Source of the DNA: Psychromarinibacter sp048262455
GTDB lineage: Bacteria; Pseudomonadota; Alphaproteobacteria; Rhodobacterales; Rhodobacteraceae
Assembly: GCA_048262455.1 (NCBI GenBank)
Contig: JBLXFD010000016.1
Location: forward strand, 1 to 64,000
Direction: 5' to 3'
DNA length: 64,000 bases
The notes below the pieces were generated by a model. The model had not been told where the DNA came from. It did not search any database and saw only the letters and a program-made list of their open reading frames with translations. The number at the start of each line of letters is the position of its first letter. Within the stretch, counting starts at the first letter, position 1. Positions 8,034 through 16,396 of this stretch are shown here, piece by piece. A program made the position numbers and the translations under genes.

Positions 8034-10187
8034 CTACCCCGCCGCCTTCAGCTGCTGGCGCCGCGCGTGCAGCACCGGCTCGGTGTAGCCCGAGGGCTGG
8101 TCCACCCCCTTGAACACCAGATCGCACGCCGCCTGGAAGGCGATCCCGTCGAAGCGCGGGGCCATCGGGCGGTACAGCGGGTCGCCCTCGTTCTGGCGGT
8201 CCACCACGGCGGCCATCTTCTTCATCGCGTCCATCACCTGCTCGCGGCTGACCACCCCGTGGTGCAGCCAGTTGGCCAGTGCCTGCGAAGAGATCCGGCA
8301 GGTGGCGCGGTCCTCCATCAGGCCCACGTCCTCGATGTCCGGCACCTTCGAGCAGCCGACCCCCTGGTCCACCCAGCGCACCACGTAGCCGAGAATGCCC
8401 TGGGCGTTGTTCTCGATCTCCGAGGCGATCTCGGCGTCGGACAGGTTCTGCCCGTGCATCACCGGCACCGTCAGCAGGTCGTGCAGCTTGCCGCGCGGCC
8501 CGCCGGCGGCGATCTGGTCCTGCCGGGCCAGCACGTCCACCAGGTGGTAGTGCGTCGCGTGCAGCGTGGCGGCGGTGGGGGACGGGACCCAGGCGCAGGT
8601 GGCGCCGCTTTTCGGGTGGGCGACCTTGGCCTTCAGCATGTCGCCCATCAGGTCCGGCATCGCCCACATGCCCTTGCCGATCTGCGCCCGGCCCTTCAGC
8701 CCGCAGGCCAGGCCGATGTCGACGTTGCGGTCCTCGTAGGAGGCGATCCAGGGGGCGTTCTTCATCTCGCCCTTGCGGATCATCGGCCCCGCCTCCATCG
8801 CGCTGTGGATCTCGTCGCCGGTGCGGTCGAGGAAGCCGGTGTTGATGAAGGCCACGCGGTGCTTCGCGGCGCGGATGCACTCGCGCAGGTTCACCGAGGT
8901 GCGCCGCTCCTCGTCCATGATGCCGATCTTCACGGTATTGGCGGGCAGGCCCAGCATCGCCTCGACCCGGGTGAAGATCTCGTCGGCGAAGGCGACCTCC
9001 TCGGGCCCGTGCATCTTCGGCTTTACCACGTAGACCGACCCGGTCTCGGAGTTGCGCGGCCCCTCGGTCTTCTGCAGGTCGTGCATGGCGATCAGCACGG
9101 TGACGGCGGCGTCCATCAGCCCCTCGGGCACCTCGCCCCCGTCGCGGTCGCAGATCGCCGGCGTGGTCATCAGGTGGCCCACGTTGCGCACCAGCATCAG
9201 CGCCCGGCCCTTCACCCGCAGCGCGCCGCCATCCGGCGCGGTGAAGGTCAGGTCGGGGTTCAGGCGGCGGGTGAAGGTCCGGCCGCCCTTGCTGACCTCC
9301 TCGGCCAGATCGCCCTTCATCAGGCCCAGCCAGTTGCCGTAGGCCTGCGTCTTGTCGGCGCCGTCCACGCAGGCGACGGAGTCCTCGCAATCCATGATCG
9401 CCGAGACCGCGCTTTCCAGCCGCACGTCGGAGATCCCGGCGGCGTCCTGCCCGCCCACCTGGGTCGTGGGATCGACGAGGATCTCGATGTGCAGCCCGTT
9501 GGCGCGCAGCAGCACGGCGCGGGCGCCCTCGTCCTCGCGACTGCCGGCGAACTGCGCGGGGTCGGCAAGGCCGGTCTCGCCCGCCTCGTTCTCCACCAGC
9601 AGCTTGCCGCCCTCGGCCTTCAGCGCGGTGACCCCGGCCCAGGAGCCGCCGGCCAGCGGCGCCGCCTTGTCGAGATGCGCCTTGGCCCAGGCGATCACCT
9701 CGGCGCCGCGGGCCTTGTCATAGCCGCCGCCGGCGGGCAGCGAGCCAAGGGCGTCGGTGCCGTAAAGTGCGTCATACAGCGAGCCCCAGCGCGCGTTCGC
9801 GGCGTTCAGCGCGTAGCGGGCGTTGGTGATCGGCACCACCAGCTGCGGGCCGGGGGTATCGGCGATCTCGGGGTCGACGTTCTCGGTCTCGATGGTGAAG
9901 TCCGGCCCTTCCTCGACGAGGTAGCCGATCTCGCGCAGGAAGGCCTCGTGCTCTGCCGGGTCCTGCGGCTTGCCCTTGCGGGCGGCGAACCAGGCGTCCA
10001 GCTGCGCCTGCAGCTCGGTCCGCCGCTCCAGCAGCGCGCGGTTCTTCGGCCCCAGCTGGTGGATCATCTGCGACAGGTCGGCCCAGAAGGCATCCACCTC
10101 GATCCCGGTGCCGGGGATCGCGCGGGTCTCGATGAAATCCGCCAGTTCCCGGTCCACGTCCAGGCCTGCTCTCGACACACGTTCCAT
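8034..10187 (-). CDS. glcB: malate synthase G
   Basis: 717 aa, close to the usual 720 of isoform G. It condenses glyoxylate with acetyl-CoA to malate, the second step of the glyoxylate route. Diagnostic segments include GSVYVVKPKMHGPEE and GIMDEERRTSVNLRECI near the middle and SCSKVP-type VGCSKVPDIEDVGLMEDRA late in the protein. The ATG at 10187 is preceded by GGAGGAG; longer open frames upstream lack similarity. It is divergent from the ArsR-type gene, and the CTTAG palindromes between them could affect both promoters. No isocitrate lyase gene is adjacent, so glyoxylate must come from elsewhere. Confidence 0.96.
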   Translation of the reverse strand: MERVSRAGLDVDRELADFIETRAIPGTGIEVDAFWADLSQMIHQLGPKNRALLERRTELQAQLDAWFAARKGKPQDPAEHEAFLREIGYLVEEGPDFTIETENVDPEIADTPGPQLVVPITNARYALNAANARWGSLYDALYGTDALGSLPAGGGYDKARGAEVIAWAKAHLDKAAPLAGGSWAGVTALKAEGGKLLVENEAGETGLADPAQFAGSREDEGARAVLLRANGLHIEILVDPTTQVGGQDAAGISDVRLESAVSAIMDCEDSVACVDGADKTQAYGNWLGLMKGDLAEEVSKGGRTFTRRLNPDLTFTAPDGGALRVKGRALMLVRNVGHLMTTPAICDRDGGEVPEGLMDAAVTVLIAMHDLQKTEGPRNSETGSVYVVKPKMHGPEEVAFADEIFTRVEAMLGLPANTVKIGIMDEERRTSVNLRECIRAAKHRVAFINTGFLDRTGDEIHSAMEAGPMIRKGEMKNAPWIASYEDRNVDIGLACGLKGRAQIGKGMWAMPDLMGDMLKAKVAHPKSGATCAWVPSPTAATLHATHYHLVDVLARQDQIAAGGPRGKLHDLLTVPVMHGQNLSDAEIASEIENNAQGILGYVVRWVDQGVGCSKVPDIEDVGLMEDRATCRISSQALANWLHHGVVSREQVMDAMKKMAAVVDRQNEGDPLYRPMAPRFDGIAFQAACDLVFKGVDQPSGYTEPVLHARRQQLKAAG

Positions 10188-10277
10188 CGGCAACTCCTCC
10201 TCTGCGCCCCGGCGCCCGCAGCGCCCTGATCTGAATATGCACTCGCGCGGAAAGCTGCAACCGAGGGCGCGCGGGGA

Positions 10278-10347
10278 AAACTTAGGCAGATGGCTAAGTT
10301 TCCCTTGCCGACTCGCCGGCAGAGGATTACTTAGGCGATGACCTAAC
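10278..10347. promoter_or_regulatory. ArsR-type promoter with two CTTAG-N8-CTAA operators
   Basis: Site A is a perfect palindrome of arms AAACTTAG (10278-10285) and CTAAGTTT (10294-10301). Site B has arms CTTAGG (10330-10335) and CCTAAC (10342-10347) with the same centre-to-centre geometry. A promoter reading right fits TTGCCG (10305-10310), a 17-base spacer, and TACTTA (10328-10333). Site B overlaps that -10 box, as expected for autorepression by the ArsR-type protein encoded 42 bases downstream. Site A lies on the glcB side. Confidence 0.65.
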
Positions 10348-10388
10348 CAAACGGACCCCGCCATGCCCGCCCCCGCCCCGCCCGCCGC

Positions 10389-10724
10389 ATGACCCAGGAC
10401 CGGCTCGACCGCCTGTTCCAGGCGCTGGCCGACCCCACCCGCCGCGCGGTGCTGGCGCGGCTGTCGGCGGGGCCGCAAAGCGTGAAGGCGCTGGCGGAAC
10501 CCTTCGACATGGCGCTGCCGTCCTTCCTGCAGCACCTGACCCGGCTGGAAGAAGGCGGCCTGATCGAGACGCGCAAGGAGGGCCGCACCCGGATCTGCGC
10601 GCTGCGTCCCGGCGCGCTGGCGCCGGTGCGGGACTGGATGGAAGAACAGCGCGCGCTTTGGGAGGCGCGGCTGGACCGGCTTGAAGAATATCTTGAAACC
10701 TTGACCGAGGAGAAGAAACCATGA
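10389..10724 (+). CDS. ArsR-family winged-helix repressor (SdpR-like)
   Basis: 111 aa. LFQALADPTRRAVLARL and the recognition segment MALPSFLQHLTRLEEGGLI mark an ArsR/SmtB fold. The metal-sensing Cys motif of true ArsR/SmtB is absent (one Cys only), so it is of the non-metal class usually paired with AHSA1/SRPBCC genes, exactly as here. It overlaps the next gene by ATGA. No clear ribosome site precedes the ATG. Likely autorepressor acting at the palindromes just upstream. Confidence 0.88.
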   Translation: MTQDRLDRLFQALADPTRRAVLARLSAGPQSVKALAEPFDMALPSFLQHLTRLEEGGLIETRKEGRTRICALRPGALAPVRDWMEEQRALWEARLDRLEEYLETLTEEKKP

Positions 10725-11212
10725 CCGACGCCCCGTCCTTCGACACCCACCCCGAGACCGACCTCGTCCTGCACCGCGTCCTGAAGGCGCCCCGGGCGCT
10801 GGTGTGGAAATGCTGGACCACGCCGGAGCTGCTGACGCCCTGGTTCGTGCCGCGCCCGCATTCCGTGACCGAGGTGCAGATCGACCTGCGCCCCGGCGGG
10901 CGTTTCTTCACCCGCATGCTGGTGGAGGGCAACGAGTACCCCAACGACGGCTCCTACCTGCAGGTGGTGCCGGGCGAGCGGCTGGTGTTCACCGACCTGC
11001 TGCTGCCGGACTGGCAGCCGGCCCCTGCCCCCGGCCTCGGCTTCACCGCGATCCTGACGCTGAAGGATCACCCCGAGGGCACCGACTACACCGCCGTCGC
11101 CCGGCACCGGAGCCGCGAGCAGGCCGAGGCGCACGAGAAGATGGGCTTTACCGATGGCTGGGGCACGGTGGCGACCCAGCTGGAAGCCTTCGCCCAAACC
11201 CTGCAGTCCTGA
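10721..11212 (+). CDS. SRPBCC/AHSA1 domain protein
   Basis: 163 aa single-domain protein of the START/Bet v1-like superfamily (activator of Hsp90 ATPase homologue 1 type). Features are VLKAPRALVWKCWTTPELL, WFVPRP, DLRPGGRF and the C-terminal GWGTVATQLEAF helix. These proteins enclose a hydrophobic ligand cavity; the ligand is unknown. It is co-transcribed with the ArsR-type repressor (ATGA overlap), a very common pairing. Confidence 0.87.
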   Translation: MTDAPSFDTHPETDLVLHRVLKAPRALVWKCWTTPELLTPWFVPRPHSVTEVQIDLRPGGRFFTRMLVEGNEYPNDGSYLQVVPGERLVFTDLLLPDWQPAPAPGLGFTAILTLKDHPEGTDYTAVARHRSREQAEAHEKMGFTDGWGTVATQLEAFAQTLQS

Positions 11213-11238
11213 CCGCAGCCCCACGAGGAGACCCGGCG

Positions 11239-12120
11239 ATGGCCGATGACGAGCGTACCATGACCCTGACCCGCACCATCCCCGCCCCGCAGGCGGCGAT
11301 CTGGCGGGCCTGGACCGACCCGGAGCGTCTGCCGCACTGGTGGGGCCCGCGCGGCTACGCCTGCCGCACCCGCGAGATCGACCTGCGCGAGGGCGGCAGC
11401 TGGCGCTTCGACATGACCGCGCCGGACGGCACGATCTACCCCAACCGCCACCGCTTCACCCGGATGCGGCCGGAGAGCGAGATCGACTACCTGCTGGACG
11501 AGGGCCCGGACGGGCCCGAGGAAAGCGCGGCGGAGGTCTTTGTGCGCTTCTCCGAGACCGCGGCGGGCACTGAGGTGACCCTGCGGATGCGCTTTCCCGA
11601 TGCCGGGGCCCGTGCGGCGGCGGCGAAGCACGGCGCACTCGCCCACGGCTACACCACGCTCGACTGCCTCGCCGAAGCGGCGATGCCGGGCCACGCGCTC
11701 TCGCTGACGCGGATCCTGAACGCGGGCGTGCAGCGGGTCTGGGACCACTGGACCGACCCCGACCTGCAGGCGAAATGGTTCGTTCCGCAGGGGATGGAGG
11801 TGACGGAAAGCCGCTTTGACCCCGTCTCCGGCGGCGACTGGCGGACCACCATGCGCGCGGCGGAGGACGGGACGCTGCACACCGTGCAGGGCCACTTCGA
11901 GGCGGTGGACCCGCCGCACCGGCTGGTCTTCACCCACGGCTGGCAGGACCAGGCCGGCGAGGTGCCGGTGGCCGCGCGGGTGACGCTGTCGCTGGAAGAG
12001 GTGGAGGGCGGCTGCCGCCTGATCCTGCTGCAACAGGGGCTGCAGACCGAGGCCTCGCGGGACGGGCACCGCGAGGGCTGGGGCCAGACGCTGGACAACC
12101 TCGCCGCCTGCCTCGGCTGA
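11239..12120 (+). CDS. tandem two-domain SRPBCC/AHSA1 protein
   Basis: 293 aa, about twice the usual length, because two AHSA1 domains are fused: residues about 8-145 (IPAPQAAIWRAWTDPERL...WWGPRG) and 152-293 (LNAGVQRVWDHWTDPDLQAKW...GWGQTL). The second half resembles the preceding single-domain gene more than the first half does (shared AKWFVP/TPWFVP and GWGQTL/GWGTVA), suggesting local duplication and fusion. GAGGAG precedes the ATG. Third gene of the ArsR-type operon, ended by the terminator at 12131. Confidence 0.85.
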   Translation: MADDERTMTLTRTIPAPQAAIWRAWTDPERLPHWWGPRGYACRTREIDLREGGSWRFDMTAPDGTIYPNRHRFTRMRPESEIDYLLDEGPDGPEESAAEVFVRFSETAAGTEVTLRMRFPDAGARAAAAKHGALAHGYTTLDCLAEAAMPGHALSLTRILNAGVQRVWDHWTDPDLQAKWFVPQGMEVTESRFDPVSGGDWRTTMRAAEDGTLHTVQGHFEAVDPPHRLVFTHGWQDQAGEVPVAARVTLSLEEVEGGCRLILLQQGLQTEASRDGHREGWGQTLDNLAACLG

Positions 12121-12130
12121 CGGCACGACA

Positions 12131-12163
12131 AAGGCCGGGCGCCCTCAAGGGCAGCCCGGCCTT
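12131..12163. terminator. bidirectional intrinsic terminator
   Basis: Arms AAGGCCGGGC (12131-12140) and GCCCGGCCTT (12154-12163) pair perfectly around an inner GCCCT/AGGGC helix. A-rich and T-rich flanks on either side suit termination in both directions. It separates the two-domain AHSA1 gene from the convergent small membrane-protein gene. Confidence 0.85.
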
Positions 12164-12177
12164 TCCATGGCGCGCGG

Positions 12178-12408
12178 TCAGTTCCCGGTGACGGGCGGGG
12201 TATCCTCGATCTGCGTCTCGGTCTCCACCTCGCCGGTGCGCCCGTCGATCTGGGTGTTCACGTCCCGCGGCGTATCGCCGGTGACGGCCAGCCAACCCAT
12301 GAACCACGCGGTGATGAGCGCGGCGAACAGCAGCACCACCGCGATCCCCAGCAGCGGGCCCCAGTGGCGCTTTTTCTGCACCTCGATATTGGTCTTCGGG
12401 GCGGACAT
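12178..12408 (-). CDS. small single-span membrane protein, function unknown
   Basis: 76 aa. A short basic N-terminus is followed by one transmembrane helix (LLGIAVVLLFAALITAWFMGW, residues about 19-39) and an acidic, Thr-rich tail expected outside the cytoplasm. A strong AAGGAGG ribosome site precedes the ATG, which supports real translation. No family was recognised. It is divergent from pepN across 99 bases. Confidence 0.7.
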   Translation of the reverse strand: MSAPKTNIEVQKKRHWGPLLGIAVVLLFAALITAWFMGWLAVTGDTPRDVNTQIDGRTGEVETETQIEDTPPVTGN

Positions 12409-12507
12409 CTCGGCCTCCTTTCACTGCGCGGGCCATTGAAGCCCGCGCCTTGCCTCACTAACGTCCGCCCGAAATGTAGTGTTCCCACGCGAAAGTCAGG
12501 ATCTTCC

Positions 12508-15084
12508 ATGAAAGACAGTGCGCCGCAGGCAGTATTCCTTTCCGATTACGCGCCGCCCGCCTATCTCGCCGAGACCGCCGCGCTGACCTTCCGCCTGCAT
12601 CCCACCGCCACGCGGGTGCTGTCGCGGATCGCCTTCCGCCCCAACCCGGAGGCCGCGCCGGGGCAGGATCTGTATCTCGACGGCGAGAAGCTGACACTGG
12701 TGCGCGCCGCGATCGACGGGGTGCCTTTGGCCGACGACCAGGTGATCCGCACCGAGACCGGGCTGACCGTGCCCGCCGCGCACCTGCCTGGCGGCGCCTT
12801 CACCTGGGAGGCCGAGGTGGAGATCGACCCGCAGGGCAATACCGCGCTGGAGGGGCTCTACATGTCCGGCGGCATGTACTGCACCCAGTGCGAGGCCGAA
12901 GGCTTCCGCAAGATCACCTATTACCCCGACCGGCCCGACGTCATGGCCCGCTTCGACGTGCGGATCGAAAGCGACGCGCCGGTGCTGCTGTCCAACGGCA
13001 ACCGCGGCGCCTCGGGCGAGGGCTTCGCCGAATGGACCGACCCCTGGCCCAAGCCCGCCTATCTTTTCGCGCTGGTGGCGGGCGACCTGCGGGCGGTGAA
13101 GGACCGCTTCACCACCATGAACGGCCGCGAGGTGGAGCTGGGGATCTACGTGCGCCCCGGCGACGAGCCCAAGTGCGATTACGCGCTGGACGCGCTGAAA
13201 CGGTCGATGCGCTGGGACGAGGAGGTCTATGGGCGCGAATACGACTTGGATATTTTCAACATTGTTGCCGTCGATGACTTCAATATGGGCGCGATGGAGA
13301 ACAAGGGATTGAACATCTTCAACTCCAAGTACGTTCTCGCCTCTCCCGACACCGCCACCGACGCGGATTACGAGAACGTCGAGGGGATCATCGCGCACGA
13401 GTATTTCCACAACTGGACCGGCAACCGCATCACCTGCCGCGACTGGTTCCAGCTGTGCCTGAAAGAGGGCCTGACGGTGTTCCGCGACCAGCAGTTCACC
13501 GGCGACATGCGCTCTGCCCCTGTCAAGCGGATCGAGGACGTGCTGATGCTGCGCGCGCGCCAGTTCCGCGAGGACAACGGCCCGCTGGCGCACCCGGTGC
13601 GGCCCAGTTCCTACATCGAGATCAACAACTTCTACACCGCCACCGTCTACGAGAAGGGCTCCGAGGTGATCGGGATGCTCAAGCGGCTGGTGGGCGACGC
13701 GGATTACGCCAAGGCGCTGGATCTCTACTTCGACCGGCACGACGGCGACGCCGCCACCATCGAGGACTGGCTGAAGGTCTTCGAGGATGCCACGGGCCGC
13801 GACCTGACCCAGTTCGCGCGCTGGTACACCCAGGCCGGCACGCCGCGCCTGGAGGTGAAGGAAGACTTCAACGACGGTCGCTACACCCTTCATTTCCGGC
13901 AGGAAATCCCCCCCACCCCCGGCCAGCCCGAGAAGGCGCCGCAGGTGATCCCGATCGCCGTGGGCCTGCTGAACCCGAACGGCGACGAGGTGGTGCCCAC
14001 CACGGTGCTGGAAATGACGGAGGCCGAGCAGAGCTTTGTCTTCGAGGGTCTCGCCAGCCGCCCCGTCCCCTCGATCCTGCGCGGTTTTTCGGCCCCGGTG
14101 ATCCTGGAGCGCGAGACCAGCACCGAGGAACGCGCCTTCCTGCTGGCCCATGACACCGACCCCTTCAACAAGTGGGAGGCCGGGCGCGCGCTGGCCAAGG
14201 ACGTGCTGACGCGGATGGTGACCGAGAACGCCAGCCCCGGCCCGGCCTACCTGGAGGCGCTGGAACAGGTGGCGCGCGACGACGGGCTGGACCCGGCCTT
14301 CCGCGCCCTCGCCCTGCGCCTGCCCTCCGAGGACGACATGGCGCAGACCCTGTTCGACGCCGGCGCCACCCCCGACCCGCTGGCGATCCATGCGGCGCGC
14401 GAACGGCTGGCGACGGCGCTGGCGCAGCACCTGTCGCAGGTGCTGCCGGACCTGCACGCGCAGATGGACATCCCCGGCCCCTACTCTCCCGACGCCCGCG
14501 CGGCGGGCTGCCGGGCGCTGCGGCTGACCGCGCTGGGGCTGATCTCTCGCCTCGACGAGGGCCGCACCGCCGAGCGTCAGTTCCGCGAGGCGGACAACAT
14601 GACCGAACAGTCCGGCGCCCTCGCCGCGCTGCTGACCGTGGGCCGCGGGCAGGACGAACTGGCGCGCTTCTACCGCCAGTGGCGGCACGACCGGCTGGTG
14701 ATCGACAAGTGGTTCGCGCTGCAGACCGCGCTGGCCGCCCCCCGCGCCGCCGCCGCGACGGCGCGCGCGCTGACCGGGCACCCGGATTTCGACTGGAAGA
14801 ACCCCAACCGCTTCCGTTCCGTCATCGGGGCGCTGGCGACCAACGCGGCCGGGTTCCACGACCCCTCGGGCGCGTCCTACGACCTTGTGGCGGAATGGCT
14901 GACCCGGCTGGACCCGCTGAACCCACAGACCACGGCGAGGATGACCACCATGTTCGAGACCTGGCGCAGATACGACCCCGACCGGCAGGCGCTGATGCGC
15001 GCGGCGCTGCAGCGCATCGCGGCGACCCCGGATCTCAGCCGCGACACCGCCGAGATGACCGGCCGCATCCTGGGGGACGCGTGA
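12508..15084 (+). CDS. pepN: aminopeptidase N (M1 zinc metallopeptidase)
   Basis: 858 aa, standard for the bacterial PepN subfamily. It removes N-terminal residues from peptides in the cytoplasm. The exopeptidase motif GAMEN is at residues 261-265 and the zinc site HEYFH at 297-301, with Glu320 18 residues on. The N-terminal beta-saddle and C-terminal helical domain (LTRLDPLNPQTTARM) are intact. The ATG at 12508 fits the family N-terminus. Codons for residues about 247-275 are unusually A/T-ending (GAT ATT, ATT GTT, AAT) compared with the rest of the gene. The stop overlaps the next start by one base. Confidence 0.97.
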   Translation: MKDSAPQAVFLSDYAPPAYLAETAALTFRLHPTATRVLSRIAFRPNPEAAPGQDLYLDGEKLTLVRAAIDGVPLADDQVIRTETGLTVPAAHLPGGAFTWEAEVEIDPQGNTALEGLYMSGGMYCTQCEAEGFRKITYYPDRPDVMARFDVRIESDAPVLLSNGNRGASGEGFAEWTDPWPKPAYLFALVAGDLRAVKDRFTTMNGREVELGIYVRPGDEPKCDYALDALKRSMRWDEEVYGREYDLDIFNIVAVDDFNMGAMENKGLNIFNSKYVLASPDTATDADYENVEGIIAHEYFHNWTGNRITCRDWFQLCLKEGLTVFRDQQFTGDMRSAPVKRIEDVLMLRARQFREDNGPLAHPVRPSSYIEINNFYTATVYEKGSEVIGMLKRLVGDADYAKALDLYFDRHDGDAATIEDWLKVFEDATGRDLTQFARWYTQAGTPRLEVKEDFNDGRYTLHFRQEIPPTPGQPEKAPQVIPIAVGLLNPNGDEVVPTTVLEMTEAEQSFVFEGLASRPVPSILRGFSAPVILERETSTEERAFLLAHDTDPFNKWEAGRALAKDVLTRMVTENASPGPAYLEALEQVARDDGLDPAFRALALRLPSEDDMAQTLFDAGATPDPLAIHAARERLATALAQHLSQVLPDLHAQMDIPGPYSPDARAAGCRALRLTALGLISRLDEGRTAERQFREADNMTEQSGALAALLTVGRGQDELARFYRQWRHDRLVIDKWFALQTALAAPRAAAATARALTGHPDFDWKNPNRFRSVIGALATNAAGFHDPSGASYDLVAEWLTRLDPLNPQTTARMTTMFETWRRYDPDRQALMRAALQRIAATPDLSRDTAEMTGRILGDA

Positions 15085-15830
15085 TGCGCCCCGCGGTCCT
15101 TGTCACCGGCGCCAGCACCGGCATCGGCGCGGCCACCGCGAAACTTTGCGCGCGAAACGGCTACGCCGTGGGCATCGGCTACCGATCCGACCGCGCGGCG
15201 GCAGAGGCGGTGGCGGCCGAGGTCGAGGCGGCGGGCGCCCGCGCGGTGCTGCTGCAGGGCGACCTTGGCCAGCCCGAGGAGGTGGAGAAGGTGCTGACCG
15301 AGTGGGACAGCGCCTTTGACAGGATGGACGCGCTGGTGAACAACGCCGGCATCGTGGCGCCGGCGGCCCGGATCGACGAGATGGACGCGGCGCGGATCCA
15401 GCAGATGCTGGCGATCAACGTCACCGGCGCCTTCCTGGTGGCCGGCGGCGCGGTGCGGCGCATGTCCACCCGCCACGGCGGCAAGGGCGGCAGCATCGTC
15501 AACATGTCCTCGATGGCGGCCAAGATCTACTCTCCCGGGATTTGGGTCGACTACGCCGCCAGCAAGGCGGCGGTGGACGTGCTGACCAAGGGGCTGGCGC
15601 TGGAGGTGGCGGCCGAGGGGGTGCGCGTCAACGCCATCCGTCCGGGGCTGATCGAGACCCCGATCCACGGCAAGGGCGGCGACGCAGGGCGCGCGCAGCG
15701 GCTGGCCTCGCAGGTGCCCATGCAGCGCACCGGCGAACCCGAGGAGGTGGCCGAGGCGGTGCTGTGGCTGCTGTCGGACCGGGCCAGCTACGTCACCGGA
15801 ACCATCGTGGACGTCTCCGGCGGACGCTGA
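15084..15830 (+). CDS. short-chain dehydrogenase/reductase (SDR)
   Basis: 248 aa classical SDR, an NAD(P)-dependent oxidoreductase. The cofactor motif TGASTGIG is at residues 8-15, NNAG in the middle, a catalytic Ser in IVNMSSMA, and Tyr/Lys in DYAASK. The C-terminal segment with YVTGTIVDVSGG is also standard. Its start overlaps the pepN stop by one base (TGATG), so the two are likely co-transcribed, but no functional link is apparent. Substrate cannot be assigned. Confidence 0.9.
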   Translation: MRPAVLVTGASTGIGAATAKLCARNGYAVGIGYRSDRAAAEAVAAEVEAAGARAVLLQGDLGQPEEVEKVLTEWDSAFDRMDALVNNAGIVAPAARIDEMDAARIQQMLAINVTGAFLVAGGAVRRMSTRHGGKGGSIVNMSSMAAKIYSPGIWVDYAASKAAVDVLTKGLALEVAAEGVRVNAIRPGLIETPIHGKGGDAGRAQRLASQVPMQRTGEPEEVAEAVLWLLSDRASYVTGTIVDVSGGR

Positions 15831-15905
15831 GTGTTGCCGGATGTGGGGCGGCACCGCCCCGCACCGGTCATGGATCGGTCACCTTTGCCGATTATGTCTA
15901 GGGGC

Positions 15906-16307
15906 ATGACAGTGCCCTATGAATATCGCGCCACCAGCCGCCGACCGCTTACCCTGGCGGGCGCGGCGCTGGCGCTGGCGGCGCTGGCCTTCTCGCTGCC
16001 GGCGGGGGCCTCGCCGGCGCAATGGGCACTGACCCTCGCGGTGCTGCTGGTGCATGTCACCACCTACCGCGTCACCGGCTGCCGCATCTGCGAGGGGCAG
16101 CTGACGATCCGCACCGACCGCAGCAGCCGGCAGATCCCGCTGGAGGAGATCAGCTGCGCCCAGCTGACCGGCCAGGGACGCCGCGCCCGCTGCACGCTGC
16201 ACCTCGCGGGGGGCGAACTGCTGCGCCTGCCGCCCAACTGCCTGCCGCCGCCGGAAACGCTGGTGGCGCGGCTGGCGGAATACGGGGTGCCGGTGGTGCG
16301 GGAGTGA
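15906..16307 (+). CDS. hypothetical membrane-anchored protein
   Basis: 133 aa. Two hydrophobic stretches near residues 15-55 (LAGAALALAALAFSL and WALTLAVLLVHVTTY) are followed by a soluble beta-rich part (LTIRTDRSSRQIPLEEI...CTLHLAGGELLRLPPN), a layout like small membrane-anchored PH-like proteins; that resemblance is only visual. The start is uncertain: ATG at 15906 is used, ATG at 15894 is possible, and GTG at 15912 has the best-spaced AGGGG site. Probably follows the SDR gene in the same transcript. Confidence 0.6.
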   Translation: MTVPYEYRATSRRPLTLAGAALALAALAFSLPAGASPAQWALTLAVLLVHVTTYRVTGCRICEGQLTIRTDRSSRQIPLEEISCAQLTGQGRRARCTLHLAGGELLRLPPNCLPPPETLVARLAEYGVPVVRE

Positions 16308-16335
16308 GGCGGGGCTTTGGACTCACCTCAAACGG

Positions 16336-16367
16336 AAAACGCCGCCCCCCGGTAAAGGAAGGCGGCG
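16336..16367 (-). terminator. intrinsic terminator of the Rieske oxygenase transcript
   Basis: On the minus strand CGCCGCC-TTCC pairs with GGGG-GGCGGCG around a six-base loop and is followed by TTTT. It lies 30 bases beyond the oxygenase stop codon and closes the catabolic island. Confidence 0.8.
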
Positions 16368-16396
16368 CACTTGCTTCTTTCAAGCGCAGGCCGGTG

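Noticed and set aside
8067..10229. 720-codon plus-strand frame antisense to glcB
   Set aside because: It is the antisense of a conserved gene; high GC removes stops from the opposite frame and the translation is Arg/His/Gly-rich without any domain.
12496..14859. 787-codon minus-strand frame antisense to pepN
   Set aside because: Same GC-driven artefact; the plus-strand pepN has intact catalytic motifs.
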